Shown: positions 50,746 through 60,105, counted from the stretch's first letter. The stretch: DNA of 64,000 nt from Herbidospora solisilvae (GCF_009901565.1 NZ_WXEW01000013.1:170136-234135); one strand, 5' to 3'. Notes: generated by a model not told the origin, from the letters alone. Program-made: numbers and translations.

Positions 50746-51594
50746 GTGAAGTTGTGCCGGTTGGGGAGTCCGGGCGGTGAACGGCCCTGTGTCGTCGACG
50801 CCGAGGGGAACGTCTTCGACCTGTCGTCGCTGACGGCGGACATCGACGGCGGGTTCCTCGCCGGCGGGGGGATCGAGCGGGTGCGCGCCGCCCTCGCGGC
50901 CGGGGAGCTGCCGCCCGCCGCGTCCGGTCAGCGTGTCGGCCCGCCGGTCGCACGGCCGGGGAAGATCGTCTGCATCGGGCTGAACTACTCCGACCACGCC
51001 GAGGAGACCAAGGCGGCCGTCCCCCTGGAGCCGGTCGTCTTCATGAAGGCGCCCAACACGGTGGTCGGGCCCGACGACGAGGTGCTGGTGCCGCGCGGCA
51101 GCGTGAAGACCGACTACGAGGTCGAGCTGGCGGTCGTCATCGGGGCGACGGCCCGCTACCTCGCCTCTCCGGAGGAGGCGGCCGGGGTCATCGCCGGCTA
51201 CACGATCGTCAACGACGTCTCCGAGCGGGAGTTCCAGCTTGAGCGCGGCGGTCAGTGGGACAAGGGCAAGTCGTGCGAGACGTTCAACCCGCTGGGGCCG
51301 TGGCTGGTCACGCCCGACGAGGTCGGCGATCCGCAGGCGCTCGGCGTGCGCCTGTGGGTGAACGGGGAACTGCGCCAGAACGGCAGCACGAAGAACCAGA
51401 TCTTCGGCGTGCACCACGTGGTCTGGTATCTCAGCCAGTTCATGGTCCTGGAGCCGGGTGACGTGGTGAACACCGGCACCCCGGCGGGCGTGGCCCTGGG
51501 CCGGGGGCCCGAGGCCTACCTGCGGCCCGGAGACGTCGTCGAGGTCGAGATCGACGGCCTGGGACGCCAGCGTCAGCGGATGGGGCAGGCATGA
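50746..51594 (+). CDS. Fumarylacetoacetate hydrolase family protein (2,4-diketo-acid hydrolase)
   Basis: The 282-residue protein has the FAH C-terminal-domain fold: IVCIGLNYSDHAEET, then KTDYEVELAVVIG with the metal-binding Glu pair, and later NDVSEREFQLERGGQWDKGKS and VNTGTPAGVALG. This subtype includes 2,4-didehydro-3-deoxy-L-rhamnonate (or fuconate) hydrolase, which gives pyruvate and L-lactate. The next gene is an SDR of the type that makes its substrate. GTG start with AAGAAGG upstream. It heads a five-gene operon that continues through larC. Confidence 0.88.
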   Translation: MKLCRLGSPGGERPCVVDAEGNVFDLSSLTADIDGGFLAGGGIERVRAALAAGELPPAASGQRVGPPVARPGKIVCIGLNYSDHAEETKAAVPLEPVVFMKAPNTVVGPDDEVLVPRGSVKTDYEVELAVVIGATARYLASPEEAAGVIAGYTIVNDVSEREFQLERGGQWDKGKSCETFNPLGPWLVTPDEVGDPQALGVRLWVNGELRQNGSTKNQIFGVHHVVWYLSQFMVLEPGDVVNTGTPAGVALGRGPEAYLRPGDVVEVEIDGLGRQRQRMGQA

Positions 51595-52328
51595 GCGGCG
51601 ACTTCGACGGCCTCGTCGCGATCGTCACCGGCGGCGCGTCCGGCATCGGCCGCGCCGTGGCCGAGGAGCTGACCGCCCGGGGCGCCAAGGTGGCGGTCCT
51701 GGACCTGTCCGGCACCGAGTTCGTCTGCGACGTGACCGACGACGCCGCCGTCCGGCGCGCGGTCGCGGCCGTCGCCGACCGCTACGGCCGGATCGACGTG
51801 CTGGTCAACAACGCCGGCATCGGCGCGCAGGGCACCGTCGCCGACAACGACGACGCCGAGTGGCTGCGGGTCCTGGACCTCAACGTGCTGGGCATCGTCC
51901 GGATGAGCCGGGCCGCGCTGCCCCACCTGCGGAACTCGCCGAGCGCGGCGATCGTGAACGTCTGCTCCATCGCCGCCACGGCCGGGCTGCCCCAGCGGGC
52001 CCTCTACTCGGCCTCCAAGGGGGCCGTGCTCGCGCTGACCCGGGCGATGGCGGCCGACCACGTGCGCGAGGGCGTGCGGGTAAACTGCGTCACGCCCGGC
52101 ACCGTCGACACCCCCTGGGTGGGCCGCCTGCTGGACGCCGCCCCCGACCCCGAGGCCGAGCGGGCGGCGCTGCGCGCCCGGCAGCCGCACGGGCGCCTGG
52201 TCGCCGCCGAGGAGGTGGCGCACGCCGTCGCCTACCTGGCCGGACCGGCGTCCGGGTCGACGATCGGCATCGAACTGCCCGTCGACGGCGGGATGGCCGG
52301 CCTCCGCCTGCGGCCGGCGACGTCATGA
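51591..52328 (+). CDS. SDR dehydrogenase, candidate 2-keto-3-deoxy-fuconate/rhamnonate dehydrogenase
   Basis: The 245-residue protein is a classical SDR: TGGASGIG cofactor site, NNAG, catalytic Ser in CSIAAT and YSASK with Tyr and Lys. The C-terminal CVTPGTVDTPWVGRLLD and ARQPHGRLV resemble SDRs found beside FAH hydrolases in deoxy-sugar-acid degradation. With the FAH enzyme it would oxidise a 2-keto-3-deoxy acid at C4 before hydrolysis. Four-base overlaps join it to both neighbours. Confidence 0.85.
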   Translation: MSGDFDGLVAIVTGGASGIGRAVAEELTARGAKVAVLDLSGTEFVCDVTDDAAVRRAVAAVADRYGRIDVLVNNAGIGAQGTVADNDDAEWLRVLDLNVLGIVRMSRAALPHLRNSPSAAIVNVCSIAATAGLPQRALYSASKGAVLALTRAMAADHVREGVRVNCVTPGTVDTPWVGRLLDAAPDPEAERAALRARQPHGRLVAAEEVAHAVAYLAGPASGSTIGIELPVDGGMAGLRLRPATS

Positions 52329-53590
52329 GCGGCCTGCTCGTCGACCTGGCCTACGGCACGGACGGGCTGCTGGTGAACCTGCCCGCCGACCGCACCACCG
52401 TGATCACGCCGGTCGCCCGGCCCCCGGTGCCCGACGAGGCGGCCGAGGTGCTCAGGGCGCTGCGCGAACCGGTCGCGGGCCCGCCGCTGCGCGACCGGGT
52501 GCGGCGCGGCCAGACGGTGGCGATCTCGGCCTGCGACTACACCCGGCCGCAGCCCCGGCACCTGATGATCCCCGCGATCCTGGCCGAGCTCGACGGGCTC
52601 GTGTCGCTCGACGACGTGGTGATCCTGGTGGCCACCGGCACCCACCGCGGCAACACCCCCGAGGAACTGCGCGCCATGTTCGGCGACGCCGTCGTCGACG
52701 CCGTGCGCATCGTCAACCACGACTCGCGCGACGCGTCGTCGCTGCGCTGGATGGGCCGGTTCGGCAAGGACGTGCCGGTCTGGCTCAACCGCGAGTGGGT
52801 CGATGCCGACGTGCGCATCACCACGGGGTTCGTCGAGCCGCACTTCTTCGCCGGTTTCTCCGGCGGCCCCAAGCTGGTCGCCCCCGGGCTCGCCGCGCTG
52901 GAGACCGTGCTCACCCTGCACGACGCGGCCCGCATCGGCGACCCCCGCGCGACGTGGGGGATCACCGAGGGCAACCCCGTCCACGACGACGTCCGGGCCA
53001 TCGCGGCGGGCACCGGCGTCACCTTCTCCCTCGACGTCGTGCTCAACCGGGAACAGAAGATCGTCCAGGCCTTCGGCGGCGACCTCGCGCCGATGCACTC
53101 CGCCGCCATGGCCGCCGCCCGCGCGGCCGCGATGCGGCCCGTGCCGTCGGCCTTCGACGTGGTCGTCACGACCAACGCCGGGTTCCCGCTCGACCAGAAC
53201 CTCTACCAGGCGGTCAAGGGCATGAGCGCCGCCGCGCAGATCGTGCGGCCGGGGGGCGTCGTCATCTGCGCGGCCGAATGCCGTGACGGCTTCCCCGACC
53301 ACGGCTCCTACCGGGAGACGCTGACCGGCGCGGCCTCGCCCGACGCGCTGTTCGAGGAGATCTCCGCCCGCACGGAGACGGTGCCCGACCAGTGGCAGGT
53401 GCAGATCCAGGCGCGCATCCAGCGGCACGCGCGGGTCATCGTGCACACCTCCCATCTCAGCGACGCCGACCTGGCCGCCGCCCACCTGGAGCAGACCCAC
53501 GACATCGCGGCCACCGTCCGGGACCTTCCGGGGAGCGTGTGCGTGCTGCCCGAGGGGCCCATGACGATCCCCTACCTGGCGGGGGAGTAG
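52325..53590 (+). CDS. larA: Nickel-pincer lactate racemase family enzyme
   Basis: The 421-residue protein is a LarA homologue with all four key residues: His107 in ATGTHRGN, His173 in GFVEPHFFAGF, Lys183 in SGGPKLV, which would carry the nickel-pincer nucleotide, and His199 in TLHDAA, a nickel ligand. Their spacing matches Lactobacillus LarA (108, 174, 184, 200) with a constant offset of one. The enzyme racemises or epimerises a 2-hydroxy acid by hydride transfer. Relatives act on lactate, malate, hydroxyglutarate or sugar acids. It lies between the SDR and LarB, so its substrate may be lactate released by the FAH step or a sugar acid. Confidence 0.93.
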   Translation: MSGLLVDLAYGTDGLLVNLPADRTTVITPVARPPVPDEAAEVLRALREPVAGPPLRDRVRRGQTVAISACDYTRPQPRHLMIPAILAELDGLVSLDDVVILVATGTHRGNTPEELRAMFGDAVVDAVRIVNHDSRDASSLRWMGRFGKDVPVWLNREWVDADVRITTGFVEPHFFAGFSGGPKLVAPGLAALETVLTLHDAARIGDPRATWGITEGNPVHDDVRAIAAGTGVTFSLDVVLNREQKIVQAFGGDLAPMHSAAMAAARAAAMRPVPSAFDVVVTTNAGFPLDQNLYQAVKGMSAAAQIVRPGGVVICAAECRDGFPDHGSYRETLTGAASPDALFEEISARTETVPDQWQVQIQARIQRHARVIVHTSHLSDADLAAAHLEQTHDIAATVRDLPGSVCVLPEGPMTIPYLAGE

Positions 53591-53592
53591 CG

Positions 53593-54246
53593 ATGGACAT
53601 CGGGTACGCGCGGGTCGACCTCGACAGGGAGAGGCGGCAGGGCCTGCCCGAGATCGTCTACGGGCCGGGCAAGCAGGCCGGCGAGATCGCCGGGATCGTG
53701 AAGGTGCTGCTCGACCGGAACGACGGTCCGGTCCTGGTGACCCGGGTCGGGCCGGACACCGCCGGGCAGGTCCTCGCCGTCGTGCCCGGCGGCCGGTACG
53801 ACGACGCGGCCCGGCTGCTGGTCTGGCGGCCGGCCCTGCTCCTCGGGTTCGGCGTGGCCGTGGTGACGGCCGGCACCGCCGACGGGCCGGTCGCGGCCGA
53901 GGCGGCGGCCGTGGCGAACGCGCTCGGGCTGGAGACCACGGTGATCCGGGACGTCGGGGTGGCCGGCATCCACCGCGTCCTGGCCGAGGTCGAGCGGCTC
54001 CGCGAGGCCGACTGCGTGATCGTGGTCGCCGGGATGGAGGGCGCGCTGGCGAGCGTGGTCGGTGGGCTGGTGGAGACGCCGGTCATCGCCGTGCCCACCT
54101 CCGTCGGCTACGGCGCCGCCCTGGAGGGCGTGACGGCGCTGCTGGCCATGCTGACCTCCTGCGCCGCGGGCATCACCGTGGTCAACATCGACTCGGGCTT
54201 CGGCGCGGCGCTGGCCGCCTACCGGCTCACCAGGCGGCGGCCGTGA
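53593..54246 (+). CDS. larB: Nickel-pincer cofactor carboxylase
   Basis: The 217-residue protein is a LarB protein, with the NCAIR-mutase-like (PurE-type) core: VYGPGKQAGEIAGIVKVL at the start, AGTADGPVAAEAA, MEGALASVVGGL, and a C-terminal SVGYGAALEGVTALLAMLTSCAAGITVVNIDSGFGAA. LarB carboxylates and hydrolyses nicotinic acid adenine dinucleotide at the start of pincer-cofactor synthesis. The ATG follows the larA stop by two bases and uses the GGGGGAG within the larA stop region as ribosome binding site. Confidence 0.92.
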   Translation: MDIGYARVDLDRERRQGLPEIVYGPGKQAGEIAGIVKVLLDRNDGPVLVTRVGPDTAGQVLAVVPGGRYDDAARLLVWRPALLLGFGVAVVTAGTADGPVAAEAAAVANALGLETTVIRDVGVAGIHRVLAEVERLREADCVIVVAGMEGALASVVGGLVETPVIAVPTSVGYGAALEGVTALLAMLTSCAAGITVVNIDSGFGAALAAYRLTRRRP

Positions 54247-55358
54247 TCCTCCATCTCAACCCGTTCACCGGCCTGGCCGGCGACATGCTGCTCGGGGCCC
54301 TGCTGTCGGCGGGAGCTTCCGTGGACGTCGTCCGCCAGGCCGTCGCCCGGACCGGCCTGACCGGATGGCGGCTGGAGGCCGAGAACGTCCGCACCGGCGC
54401 GCTCATGGCGGTCCGCGTGCGGGTCGAGGTCGACGACGACGCGACCGAGCGCCCGGCCTCGGTGCTGATCGAGATGGCCGCCCGCACCGGCCTGCCCGTC
54501 GCGGAACGCGCGCTGAGGGCTGTCGCCGGGGTCGAGGCCGAGTTGCACGGCCTGCCGGCTGGCGACGTCCACCTGCACGAGCTCGGCGGGCACGACACGC
54601 TGGTCGACATCGTCGGATGCGCCGCCGCGCTGGCCGACCTGGGCGTGACCCGGGTGCACTGCGCGCCGTTGCCGCTCGGGAGCGGCAGCGTCGAGACCCG
54701 CCACGGGGTGCTGCCGGTGCCCGCCCCGGCCACCCTCGCCCTGCTCCGGGGCGCCCAGGTCCGGAGCGGCGGCGAGCACGAGGCCGTCACCCCCACCGGT
54801 GCCGCCCTGCTGCGCGCGGCGGAGACCGTCTACGGCGGGATGCCGCCCATGGAGGTGCACGCGACCGGGTACGGCGCGGGCACCCGGCGGCTCCCCGACC
54901 GCCCCAACGTCGTCGTCGCCACCCTCGGACGCCCGCTCGCCGCCGAGGACCGGCAGGTCGTCCTGTCGACCAACCTCGACGACGTGACCGGGGAGCTGCT
55001 CGGCCACGTCATCGCGCGCATGCTGGCGGCCGGCGCCGCCGACGCGTGGGTCACGCCGGCGGTCATGAAGAAGGGCCGGCCGGCCCACGTCCTGCACGTG
55101 CTCACGCCCGTCGACCTGGCCGACCACATGGAGACGATGATGTTCTCCGAGACCGGCACGCTGGGCCTGCGCCGCAGCTGGGTCGACAAGGTCACCGTCC
55201 CCCGCGTGATCCGGACGGTCGAGCTGTACGGCCGGACCGTGCGGATGAAGGAGGGCCCCTGGGGCGTCAAGCCCGAGTACGACGACCTCGCCCGCCTGGC
55301 CGCCTCGACCGGCAAGTCGCTCGGCACGCTGACCAGGGAGGCCCTCGACGCCCTGTGA
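54243..55358 (+). CDS. larC: Nickel-pincer cofactor nickel insertase
   Basis: The 371-residue protein has the LarC (TIGR00299) pattern: HLNPFTGLAGDMLLGALL at the start, DVHLHELGGHDTLVDIVG, PVPAPATLALLRG, TPTGAALL, and TNLDDVTGELLGHVIARML in the C-terminal half. LarC inserts nickel into the pincer cofactor with CTP. In Lactobacillus plantarum it is made by a programmed frameshift between two frames; here it is one continuous frame. GTG start overlaps larB. LarE, the sulfur-transfer step, is not in this window. The stop is three bases from the convergent glycosidase gene. Confidence 0.9.
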   Translation: MILHLNPFTGLAGDMLLGALLSAGASVDVVRQAVARTGLTGWRLEAENVRTGALMAVRVRVEVDDDATERPASVLIEMAARTGLPVAERALRAVAGVEAELHGLPAGDVHLHELGGHDTLVDIVGCAAALADLGVTRVHCAPLPLGSGSVETRHGVLPVPAPATLALLRGAQVRSGGEHEAVTPTGAALLRAAETVYGGMPPMEVHATGYGAGTRRLPDRPNVVVATLGRPLAAEDRQVVLSTNLDDVTGELLGHVIARMLAAGAADAWVTPAVMKKGRPAHVLHVLTPVDLADHMETMMFSETGTLGLRRSWVDKVTVPRVIRTVELYGRTVRMKEGPWGVKPEYDDLARLAASTGKSLGTLTREALDAL

Positions 55359-55361
55359 CCG

Positions 55362-57002
55362 TCAGCCACGCTTGCGCCGTGCCGCCGCGAGGATGAGGTA
55401 GGCGCTGGCCGTCCACGTGTACGCGCGGTCGCGCAGCCCCTCGCCGGTCCGCGCGTCGAAGTTCTCCGCGAACCCCGACCTCTCGCACAGGCGGCGGAAC
55501 CGGTCGCTGATCTCGTCGGCCAGCGCGACGTGCCCGGCGCGGCGCAGCCCGTCCTCGATCAGGATCGTCGAGGGCGCCCAGATGGGGCCGCGCCAGTAAC
55601 CGTCGTCCTGGTAGTGCGGCGACGACGGCAGTTCCGTGGCGGGCCCGAACTCCGTCAGGTGCCGTTCGATGCGGCCGGCCAGCACCGCGCTCACCTCGGG
55701 GGGCAGCTCCTCGCCGAGGACGACGGGCATCAGGTCGAGCAGGCTGTCGCTGCTCCAGGTCCGGCCGGTGAGCGCGCCCCGGGCGACGAACCGCTCGCCC
55801 GTCCACAACTCGGTCAGCAGGGCGTTCCTCATGCGGTCGGCTGCCTCGCTCCAGCGGGCGGCCTCGGCGGGGCCGGGGGCCGTGCGGGCCAGTTCGCGCA
55901 TCTGGAGCACGAGGAAGGCGGCCAGGTCGGCGGTCTCGACGACGCGCTCGGGGTCGAAGGTGGTGGCGTTGTCCCACCCGCTGTCGTTGCCGTGCTGGTA
56001 GTAGGCCAGTTCGTGGCCGGGCACCCGCCGGGCGGTCAGCCAGAAGTCCGTCCACCGCTCCAGCAGGCGGTAGGTCTCCTCCGGTTCGGGCCGCCACTGA
56101 AGCTGGCCGAGGGCCCAGCCGTGGATGGGCGGCTTGACGAAGTTGTAGAGGATCTCGGAGTGCGTCACCGAGTCGGGCAGCGCGCCCGCGCCGTCCTGGT
56201 GGTCGAAGGGCAGCCGGAACTGGTGCCACGCGAGGTCCGGCAGCCCCTCGGCCAGGGCGATGGCGTTGAAGCAGTGGTCCCAGCTCCACACCTTGTCCAT
56301 CCAGTGCTTGGACATCAGCACCCCGGGACGCGTGACGAAGCCCGCCGGGCGGACCGTCGCCGACCACAACACGTAGACCGCCAGCTCGGCCGCCGGGGTG
56401 GCGTCGTCGCGCCAGGGGGCCACCGCCGCGGCGAAGGCGTCGAACTCCGCGCGGGCCGCCTTCACCACCTGCTCGAACGTGTCGGCCTCGACGTAGGGGG
56501 CGCGGGCGGTCTCGTATTCCTCGACGGCGATCTCCCAGTCGCCCGACAGGGTGACCCCGCGTTCGGCGCCGCCGAGCGACTGCGCGCCCACGGGCTCGGC
56601 CGCGCCGCGCAGCACGGTGATCCGGTAGCGGCGGCCGGTCTGGTAGAGCGTGAAGACGTACGACCCGTCCGCCGGCTCTTGATAGAAGTAGGGGCCGCTG
56701 AACGGGGTGAGCACGGGATCGGCCGCCACCAGGCCCAGGCCGAGGCCGCGCCCTCGGATCCGCACCGTGTCGGCGTTCTCGTAGGCGAGCTCGATCCGGT
56801 CCTCGCCGTGCTCCCACAGGAGTTGCTGCGGAGTGGCGGTCAGCGCCGCCTCCGGGTCGACGACGAGCCGCAGGACGGCGTGCATCCCGGTCTGGTGCGA
56901 GACCAGGTGCACCTCGTCGGCGTACGTCTTCTCGGCGATCACCGGGGAGAAGCCGAACCAGGAGCCGCGATAGCTGAACGGGATTTCCCGTAGGGAGAAC
57001 AC
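55362..57002 (-). CDS. GH63/MGH1-like glycoside hydrolase
   Basis: The 546-residue protein has an N-terminal beta-rich part and an (alpha/alpha)6 barrel from about residue 190. VWSWDHCFN, YQHGNDSGWDN, and GYWRGPIWAPS are active-site segments of the GH63 and mannosyl/glucosylglycerate hydrolase groups. The D in SWDH or DSGWD and the E in the C-terminal part should be catalytic. No signal peptide, so it works on an imported sugar. Its GTG start is close behind the permease gene at 57028 in the same direction, making it part of the ABC importer unit. Related proteins are often called amylo-alpha-1,6-glucosidase; the true substrate is open. Confidence 0.8.
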   Translation of the reverse strand: MFSLREIPFSYRGSWFGFSPVIAEKTYADEVHLVSHQTGMHAVLRLVVDPEAALTATPQQLLWEHGEDRIELAYENADTVRIRGRGLGLGLVAADPVLTPFSGPYFYQEPADGSYVFTLYQTGRRYRITVLRGAAEPVGAQSLGGAERGVTLSGDWEIAVEEYETARAPYVEADTFEQVVKAARAEFDAFAAAVAPWRDDATPAAELAVYVLWSATVRPAGFVTRPGVLMSKHWMDKVWSWDHCFNAIALAEGLPDLAWHQFRLPFDHQDGAGALPDSVTHSEILYNFVKPPIHGWALGQLQWRPEPEETYRLLERWTDFWLTARRVPGHELAYYQHGNDSGWDNATTFDPERVVETADLAAFLVLQMRELARTAPGPAEAARWSEAADRMRNALLTELWTGERFVARGALTGRTWSSDSLLDLMPVVLGEELPPEVSAVLAGRIERHLTEFGPATELPSSPHYQDDGYWRGPIWAPSTILIEDGLRRAGHVALADEISDRFRRLCERSGFAENFDARTGEGLRDRAYTWTASAYLILAAARRKRG

Positions 57003-57027
57003 GGAGGGGAGGCCCTTCTCCTAGAGG

Positions 57028-57834
57028 TCAGTCCTTCACGGCGCCGGCGGTGACCCCGGCGGCGACGTAACGCTGGGCGATGACGAGCAGGACGGCCGCC
57101 GGGATCGACGCGACCACGGCGGTGGCCATGATCGCGTTCCACTCCTGGTTGTTGTGGCCGATGTAGTGGTAGATGCCGAGCGTGATCGGCTGGTGGTCGC
57201 CGCCCTGGTCGAGGGTCGAGGCGAAGACGAAGTCCGACCACGCCCACAGGAAGGCGAACAGCGAGACGGTGACCAGGGCGTTGCGGCTGAGCGGCAGGAC
57301 GATCGACCGGAAGGTCCGCACCGTGCCCGCGCCGTCGACCCGGGCCGCCTGCAGCAGCTCCTCCGGCAGGCCCGACATGAACGCGGCCAGCATGAGCACC
57401 GCGAACGGCACGGCCAGCGTGGAGTCGGCCACGATGAGCCCCGGCACGGTGTTGAGCACGCCCGCCGACAGGAAGACGGCGTAGAAGCCCATCGCCATGA
57501 TGATCCCGGGGATCATCTGCGCGGTCAGCAGCAGGAAGCCCAGCATCCCGCCGCCCTTCGGCCGCAGCCTGGCCAGGGAGTACGCCGCCGGGGCCGCCAC
57601 GACGAGGGTCAGCACGACGGTGCCGAGCCCGACGACCAGGCTGGTGGCGAGGTAGGGCAGCTGCTGGTCGAGCACCGCCCGGTAGCCCTCCAGCGTGCCG
57701 TGCACGGGGAACCAGTTCGGCGGGTCGCGGCGCAGGTCGGCGTCCCGGGTGAAGGAGACGTTGACCATCCAGTAGACCGGGAACAACATCACGGCGGTCA
57801 GCACCAGCCCGATCGCCGTCTTCACCCGCCTCAT
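57028..57834 (-). CDS. Sugar ABC importer permease (MalG type)
   Basis: The 268-residue protein has the carbohydrate-permease start MRRVKTAIGLVLTAVMLFPVYWMVNVSF, six TM segments, and the EAA loop LLQAARVDGAGTVRTFRSIVLPLSR. It forms the channel with the MalF-type protein. It overlaps that gene's stop by four bases. No ATPase gene is in the cluster, so it may use a shared MsiK-type ATPase, as is usual for actinomycete sugar importers. Confidence 0.92.
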   Translation of the reverse strand: MRRVKTAIGLVLTAVMLFPVYWMVNVSFTRDADLRRDPPNWFPVHGTLEGYRAVLDQQLPYLATSLVVGLGTVVLTLVVAAPAAYSLARLRPKGGGMLGFLLLTAQMIPGIIMAMGFYAVFLSAGVLNTVPGLIVADSTLAVPFAVLMLAAFMSGLPEELLQAARVDGAGTVRTFRSIVLPLSRNALVTVSLFAFLWAWSDFVFASTLDQGGDHQPITLGIYHYIGHNNQEWNAIMATAVVASIPAAVLLVIAQRYVAAGVTAGAVKD

Positions 57835-58748
57835 GACGGCGCCCTCCGGTGCAGCGTGCGGATGTAGACCAGCCCGAACACCAGCGCCATGACGATGAGC
57901 AGGTTGCCCACCGCCGCCCCCGGCCCGAACGACGGCACGAGGTTGCCGAAGCCCAGCCGGTACGACCAGGTGGCGAAGGTGGTCGACGACCCGCTCGGGC
58001 CGCCCCTGGTCATGATCCAGATGATGTCGAACACCTTCAGCGTGTAGACGAGGCCGAGGAGCAGGGTGATCGCCGACACGGGCCGCAGGAGCGGGAAGGT
58101 GATGCGCCAGAACCGCTGCCGGCCGTTGGCCCCGTCGAGCGCCGCGGCCTCGTACACGGCGGCTGGGATCGCCTGGAGGCCGGAGTAGAGCACCACCAGG
58201 TTGAACGGGACGCCGATCCAGATGTTGGCGACCGTCACCGACCAGAGCGACCAGTCGGGGGAGGTCAGCCAGTTCACCGGCCCGAGCCCCAGGACGCCGA
58301 GCGCCGCGTTGACCACGCCGGACTCGCTGTTCAGCAACCACGACCACGTCGAGGCCGACACGATCAGCGGCAGCAGCCAGGGCACCAGGAACAGCGCCCG
58401 GAGCGTCGCCGACAGCGGGAAGTTCTTCGTGAAGAACAACGCCAGGGCCAGGCCGATCGTGAACTGGAAGACCAGCGAGACCACCGTGAAGACCACCGTG
58501 TGCCAGAGCGCCGGGCCGAACGTCGGGTCGGCGAACACCTTCAGGTAGTTGCCGAACCCGGCGAACGGCGCGTCGCCCCGCACGAACGACCGCACGGTGT
58601 AGTTCCGCAGGCTCAGCTCGACGTTGCGGTAGAGCGGATAGGCGTAGAAGACCAGCAGGTAGAGGCTGACCGGGGCGAGGAACGCCCAGGCCGCCCACTG
58701 CCCCGGACGCGGCCTCCGGCGGGACGGTGCCGGAGTGGTGAGGGCCAT
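57831..58748 (-). CDS. Sugar ABC importer permease (MalF type)
   Basis: The 305-residue protein has an N-terminal cytoplasmic part, six TM segments and the EAA loop VYEAAALDGANGRQRFWRITFPLLRP. It is a MalF/UgpA-type permease. It follows the binding-protein gene by ten bases and overlaps the MalG-type gene, in one transcript from the operator region at 60022. Confidence 0.92.
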   Translation of the reverse strand: MALTTPAPSRRRPRPGQWAAWAFLAPVSLYLLVFYAYPLYRNVELSLRNYTVRSFVRGDAPFAGFGNYLKVFADPTFGPALWHTVVFTVVSLVFQFTIGLALALFFTKNFPLSATLRALFLVPWLLPLIVSASTWSWLLNSESGVVNAALGVLGLGPVNWLTSPDWSLWSVTVANIWIGVPFNLVVLYSGLQAIPAAVYEAAALDGANGRQRFWRITFPLLRPVSAITLLLGLVYTLKVFDIIWIMTRGGPSGSSTTFATWSYRLGFGNLVPSFGPGAAVGNLLIVMALVFGLVYIRTLHRRAPS

Positions 58749-58758
58749 GTGCCGGCCG

Positions 58759-60003
58759 TCACTGCGTGGCGCTCGCGGCGGCGCGCTGCGCCTCCGTCAT
58801 CGCCTCCTGTGGCGGCTTGGACGAGCTCAGCGCCGCCTGTACGGCCCCCCACATCGGCTCGGAGATCTTCGGGTACTTGGTGCCCAGGTCGTCGCCGGTG
58901 CGCCCCTTGGCCACCTTGACGGCCTCGACCCAGACGGCGAGTTTCGCGTCGGCCGCGACCTGCTGCCGTTGCACGGCCTCGGTCGGGGCGATGTAGGAGA
59001 GCGTGGTGGTGGTCTTGAGCGAGTTCTCGTCGTTGGTCAGGCAGGCGACCAGTTTCTGCGAGGTGGCGTACCTGCCGGTGTCCTGCTGGACGGGGATGGC
59101 GACGAACTCCCCGCCGGTGGGCGCGGGCGCCGGGCCGCCGGTCCGGGCGGGGATCGGGATGACGCCGTAGGGGAAGCCGGCCTTCTCGGCGTTGGCGAGT
59201 TGCCAGGTGCCGTTCTCGGCGAAGGCGTAGTCGCCGGTGGCGAACTCCTGCCAGCTCGTGGTCTGGGTGTTGGTGATGACGGAGTTGGGGGCGTACCCCT
59301 TCTTCAGCCAGTCGGCCCAGAGCGTGACCGCCGCGACCCCTTCGGGGGAGTCGAGCTTGGTGAGGTTCGCGCCCGCGCCCCAGAACCAGGGGAGGAACTG
59401 GAAGCTGCCCTCCTCGGTGCCGATGGCGGAGAACGTGATGCCCTTGCCGCCCGACTTCGTCACCTTCTCCAGCGCCGCCGTGAGCGTGGCCCAGTCGGTG
59501 ATCGAGGCGGGGTCGACGCCCGCCTTGTCCAGCACGTCCTTGTTGTAGTAGAGCGCGAGGGTGTTGGCGCCGATCGGGACTCCGAAGGTCTCGCCGCCGC
59601 TCTGACCGGCCCCCAGGAGGTTGGGCGAGACGGCCGAGACGTCGAGCCGGTTCTCCGTGGTCGTGGTCAGCACGCCGGCCTCGGCCAGGGTGGAGACGAC
59701 CGGGTTGTCGACGATCAGCACGTCGGGCGAGTTGCCCTGCTGCGCGGCCAGCAGCACCTTGTTGGTCAGGTCGCTGGTGTCGTAGCCGGTGCGCTCGACC
59801 CCGACGCCCGCCTGGGCGCCGCACGCCTCCAGCAGGCGCACCCACTCGGAGCCCGTGTCGTACTGCGGATAGGGATCCCAGATCGTGTACGCCGCCGCGG
59901 CCGTGGCCGAGGGGGCCTCCTCCACGGCGGAGGGAGTGGAGCAGGCGGCCAGCAGGGCGAGTGCGAGGCCGGTGGCGAGCCGGCCGGACGCGGAAGATCT
60001 CAT
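58759..60003 (-). CDS. Sugar ABC importer substrate-binding lipoprotein
   Basis: The 414-residue protein has a lipoprotein signal with lipobox LAAC (LALALLAACSTP) and a family-1 extracellular solute-binding fold: DVLIVDNPVVSTLAEAG, NTLALYYNKDVLDKAG and WADWLKKGYAPN. I start at ATG 60003, where GGGAGG is ten bases upstream, not at the ATG six codons earlier. It is the first gene of the importer unit, and a paired LacI-type operator lies 19-49 bases upstream of the start. Confidence 0.9.
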   Translation of the reverse strand: MRSSASGRLATGLALALLAACSTPSAVEEAPSATAAAAYTIWDPYPQYDTGSEWVRLLEACGAQAGVGVERTGYDTSDLTNKVLLAAQQGNSPDVLIVDNPVVSTLAEAGVLTTTTENRLDVSAVSPNLLGAGQSGGETFGVPIGANTLALYYNKDVLDKAGVDPASITDWATLTAALEKVTKSGGKGITFSAIGTEEGSFQFLPWFWGAGANLTKLDSPEGVAAVTLWADWLKKGYAPNSVITNTQTTSWQEFATGDYAFAENGTWQLANAEKAGFPYGVIPIPARTGGPAPAPTGGEFVAIPVQQDTGRYATSQKLVACLTNDENSLKTTTTLSYIAPTEAVQRQQVAADAKLAVWVEAVKVAKGRTGDDLGTKYPKISEPMWGAVQAALSSSKPPQEAMTEAQRAAASATQ

Positions 60004-60021
60004 CGGGGGGTGACCTCCCAT

Positions 60022-60052
60022 GGTCGAACCGATTCGACGAATCGGTTCGACC
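60022..60052. promoter_or_regulatory. Double LacI-type operator, 31-bp perfect inverted repeat
   Basis: The sequence from 60022 to 60052 is perfectly symmetrical about A60037, with 15-base arms. It contains GAACCGATTC (60026-60035) and GAATCGGTTC (60039-60048), two mirror-image sites each one base from the GAATCGATTC sites at 61146 and 61214. It lies upstream of the importer genes and near the divergent lacI start, so it can control both. Confidence 0.85.
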
Positions 60053-60105
60053 GAAGATAAGCGTGTTCCTCGTGGACGTCAATGGGGGTCGACGAGCGGA
60101 ATTGT

